Assembly (NCBI RefSeq): GCF_004368405.1
Contig: NZ_SBJH01000026.1
Location: forward strand, 1 to 64,000
DNA: 64,000 bases
Source of the DNA: Olivibacter sp. XZL3
GTDB taxonomy: Bacteria > Bacteroidota > Bacteroidia > Sphingobacteriales > Sphingobacteriaceae
Direction: 5' to 3'
Each line of letters begins with the position of its first letter. The stretch's first letter is position 1. The notes under the pieces were generated by a model. That model saw only the letters and a program-made list of their open reading frames with translations. It was not told where the DNA came from and did no database searches. This document shows, piece after piece, positions 62,506 to 64,000 of this stretch. Both the position numbers and the translations under genes were made by a program.

Positions 62506-63159
62506 ATGAAAAACATCATCTTTGTAGCTTGCTTACTTATTTTTGGCGTACCTGCTTTGGCACTAGCCCAGCAGTCTACGGAAAGAAAGCTCGTGCAGTT
62601 TAGTGGAGTTATACATAATGCCGATTCCAACATTGCTGTTCCTTATGTGACCTTAACAAACCTTTCTTATCAAAGGCAACTTTTTAACGCAAATCACCAA
62701 GGGTTCTTTTCATTTGTGGCTCATGAAGGAGATACAATTAAACTAAGTGCCGTAGGCTACCGCTCGGAACAGCTCGTTATACCAAGAACAAATGACAATA
62801 AAGTCACCGTTAACTTAACCATGAAGGCGCAGATTATTGATCTTCCTGTTGTTACCGTATACCCTTGGGCAAGTATCGACGAGTTCAACTACGCCTTTAT
62901 GAACTTGCAGATTGCAGACGACGATTACTTGATCGCCCAAAGAAACCTCTCGTATGAGTCTTTGGTAGCAATGTCTAAAGTGGTTCCAAGAAATGCCGCG
63001 GAAATACAAAATCTAGATGCAACAGGCAGGCATATCGGATTGACGAACAAGGCTGTCAATCAACGTAATTCTAATGCTTTATTTAGTCCCTTAGCATGGG
63101 CAAACTTTATCAATCAGATTACCCAAGGAGATAAAAGCAGAGCGAGAGACCGGAATTGA
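62506..63159 (+). CDS. secreted CarboxypepD_reg-like protein
   Basis: This 217-residue protein has a signal peptide ending at about residue 22 (ALALAQ). A beta-sandwich CarboxypepD_reg-like domain (about 30-110) follows: QFSGVIHNADSNIAVPYVTL, the GFFSFVAHEGDTIKLSAVGYRS stretch, and a conserved turn before a basic C-terminal region (ASIDEFNYAFMNLQIADDDY, SPLAWANFINQITQGDKSRA). This domain is common at the start of SusC-type transporters; here it stands alone, as in many small Bacteroidota surface proteins. Function unknown. Confidence 0.8.
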   Translation: MKNIIFVACLLIFGVPALALAQQSTERKLVQFSGVIHNADSNIAVPYVTLTNLSYQRQLFNANHQGFFSFVAHEGDTIKLSAVGYRSEQLVIPRTNDNKVTVNLTMKAQIIDLPVVTVYPWASIDEFNYAFMNLQIADDDYLIAQRNLSYESLVAMSKVVPRNAAEIQNLDATGRHIGLTNKAVNQRNSNALFSPLAWANFINQITQGDKSRARDRN

Positions 63160-63199
63160 TCGCTCGGAGATGATTTCATGCATTTGTGGCGAATAAGCT

Positions 63200-63772
63200 T
63201 TAACGCTTCACCCAGCGAATTTTTTCTTCGATAGGCTTTCGCAATCCGAGCCTTTCCTTTTCCTCATGATATCCTAAGTAGAAAAGACCCAAGCACTCTT
63301 CATGCGCTTCAAGTTGTAAAAATTCCTGCATATCGCCTAGCGTCCCGGGCGTACTCCAATAGCCCCCGATGCCTTTTGCGCGTGCAGCTAACCATAGATT
63401 TTGTGTTGCACATCCTACAGCCGCAATTTCCTCCCACCGAGGAACCACATCGCTATAGGCTATATTAATCGCAATTACCGCTGCGGATTTCAGAACCTTT
63501 TCGCGAATATTGTCGTACTTTTTTTGTAAAAACTGCTCTTCGTCTGTTTGCAAGCGATATAACTCAGCCATCTTATCTGCAAGCCCTAAGAGGCCCTCCC
63601 CGTTGAACACCGTAAAAAACCAAGGTTGCGTAAGTTTGTGACTTGGCGCGTAATTCGCATATGTCAGAAGTTCTTTAATTACCTCATCCGGAATATCCCG
63701 ATCAATATAACTTGCAGGGAAAATACTCCTTCTGTATTTTATATTATCCAAAATGATCTTCTCAGTAGACAT
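63200..63772 (-). CDS. nitroreductase-family protein
   Basis: This 190-residue FMN-dependent oxidoreductase fold opens with ILDNIKYRRSIFPASY (the RRS flavin motif), continues with ANYAPSHKLTQPWFFTVF and AVGCATQNLWLAARAKGIGGYW, and ends LGLFYLGYHEEKERLGLRKP. Members reduce nitro groups, quinones or other electrophiles with NAD(P)H. No substrate can be assigned. Convergent with the secreted protein gene; a -7 element is buried in the large hairpin upstream. Confidence 0.9.
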   Translation of the reverse strand: MSTEKIILDNIKYRRSIFPASYIDRDIPDEVIKELLTYANYAPSHKLTQPWFFTVFNGEGLLGLADKMAELYRLQTDEEQFLQKKYDNIREKVLKSAAVIAINIAYSDVVPRWEEIAAVGCATQNLWLAARAKGIGGYWSTPGTLGDMQEFLQLEAHEECLGLFYLGYHEEKERLGLRKPIEEKIRWVKR

Positions 63773-63826
63773 AAGAAACTATTATAGGTAAACACTAACT
63801 CTTCTTATTTTTAAATGTAGAAAAAT

Positions 63827-63873
63827 CCTGTAAACAAAGATAGCCACTTCGAGTGGCTATCTTTGTTTACAGG
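63827..63873. terminator. 22-bp perfect hairpin, terminator of the gene leaving the window
   Basis: CCTGTAAACAAAGATAGCCA at 63827-63846, together with CT (63847-63848), pairs perfectly with 63852-63873 across a 3-nt loop, 22 bp. On the minus strand ATTTTTC follows, so it most likely ends the gene whose stop is at 63890. Each arm contains TATCTTTG, one on each strand. The minus-strand copy (63835-63842) could start the nitroreductase mRNA about 57 nt before its ATG. Confidence 0.8.
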
Positions 63874-63889
63874 AGGCGCCCCCTAGGCA

Positions 63890-64000
63890 CTACCTTACCG
63901 CGGTGGCTGTCTTGCTATTAGCGGCCGGCTTCAACTCTATAAAATCAGCCATAATCTCCAGACTTTCGTCTTCAATAAAATCATTATCCATGCGTGGCAA
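63890..64000 (-). CDS. 3' end of an unidentified gene
   Basis: A minus-strand frame enters from the right edge and stays open for 36 codons before a TAG at 63890-63892. The visible part reads MDNDFIEDESLEIMADFIEL followed by KPAANSKTATAVR, an acidic helix then a polar tail. The perfect hairpin at 63827-63873 lies directly downstream as its terminator, which supports a real gene end. I cannot identify the family from this fragment. Confidence 0.55.
   Translation of the reverse strand: MPRMDNDFIEDESLEIMADFIELKPAANSKTATAVR

Overview
The window reads as a chromosomal segment of a Bacteroidota, most likely a Sphingobacteriaceae-type bacterium. The signs are a SusC/SusD pair, DUF2480 and DUF3109 proteins, LytS/LytTR signalling, a menaquinone-type (class B) succinate dehydrogenase, weak Shine-Dalgarno sequences, and promoters of the TTTG-N19-21-TAnnTTTG kind in place of the usual -35/-10. 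I see no insertion sequence, prophage, CRISPR array, tRNA or rRNA. Both ends cut through genes.

Layout. (1) About 1-13.7 kb, minus strand: a polysaccharide utilization locus, susC-susD-GH144-GH43 like-GH3, preceded by a membrane-spanning SusR-like regulator with a LuxR-type DNA-binding end. GH144 plus GH3 suggests beta-1,2-glucan as the target. TrhO lies upstream. (2) 15-25.5 kb, plus strand: envelope genes (LpxH-like phosphoesterase, membrane protein, outer-membrane protein, LptC, PpiD-like chaperone), the DUF2480/DUF3108/DUF3109 genes and an HtrA protease. (3) 25.8-29.4 kb: sdhCAB with a strong terminator. (4) 29.4-36 kb: an M56-TonB fusion with its BlaI repressor and two operators, a 58-residue membrane-protein gene, a LytS/LytTR pair, an S41 protease and a CsbD-like protein. 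(5) 36-40 kb: beta-barrel protein, truncated hemoglobin, a small conserved-looking protein with a probably leaderless mRNA, cyclophilin, exonuclease III, NTF2-like protein. (6) 40.1-46.6 kb: a TPP riboswitch and thiS-thiC-tenI like-thiE-thiG-thiH-thiF. (7) 46.6-53.3 kb, minus: MazG-like, Dtd, PepT, TPR protein, zinc-ribbon protein, Nif3 and two membrane proteins. (8) 53.3-54.6 kb: ECF sigma factor with a transmembrane partner. (9) 54.6-60.8 kb, minus: Pit, DUF47, a PhoR-like kinase, Psd, Hpt and a GT51 glycosyltransferase. (10) 61-64 kb: Mrp, NifU-like, a secreted CarboxypepD_reg protein, a nitroreductase, and the end of an unidentified gene.

The most interesting signals are regulatory. Two BlaI-type operators are spaced exactly 20 bp apart around one promoter. 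TTAACA-N5-TTAACA direct repeats sit at the same distance from the promoter TTTG in front of DUF47-pit and in front of the LpxH-like gene. A related TTAACA-N4-TTAACA repeat lies upstream of three envelope genes. A 17-bp palindrome lies upstream of susC. The most concrete gene not resting on a recognised family is the 58-residue membrane protein at 31.6-31.8 kb, which has its own terminator. I did not find a clearly new multi-gene system; the carbohydrate locus and its regulator come closest.
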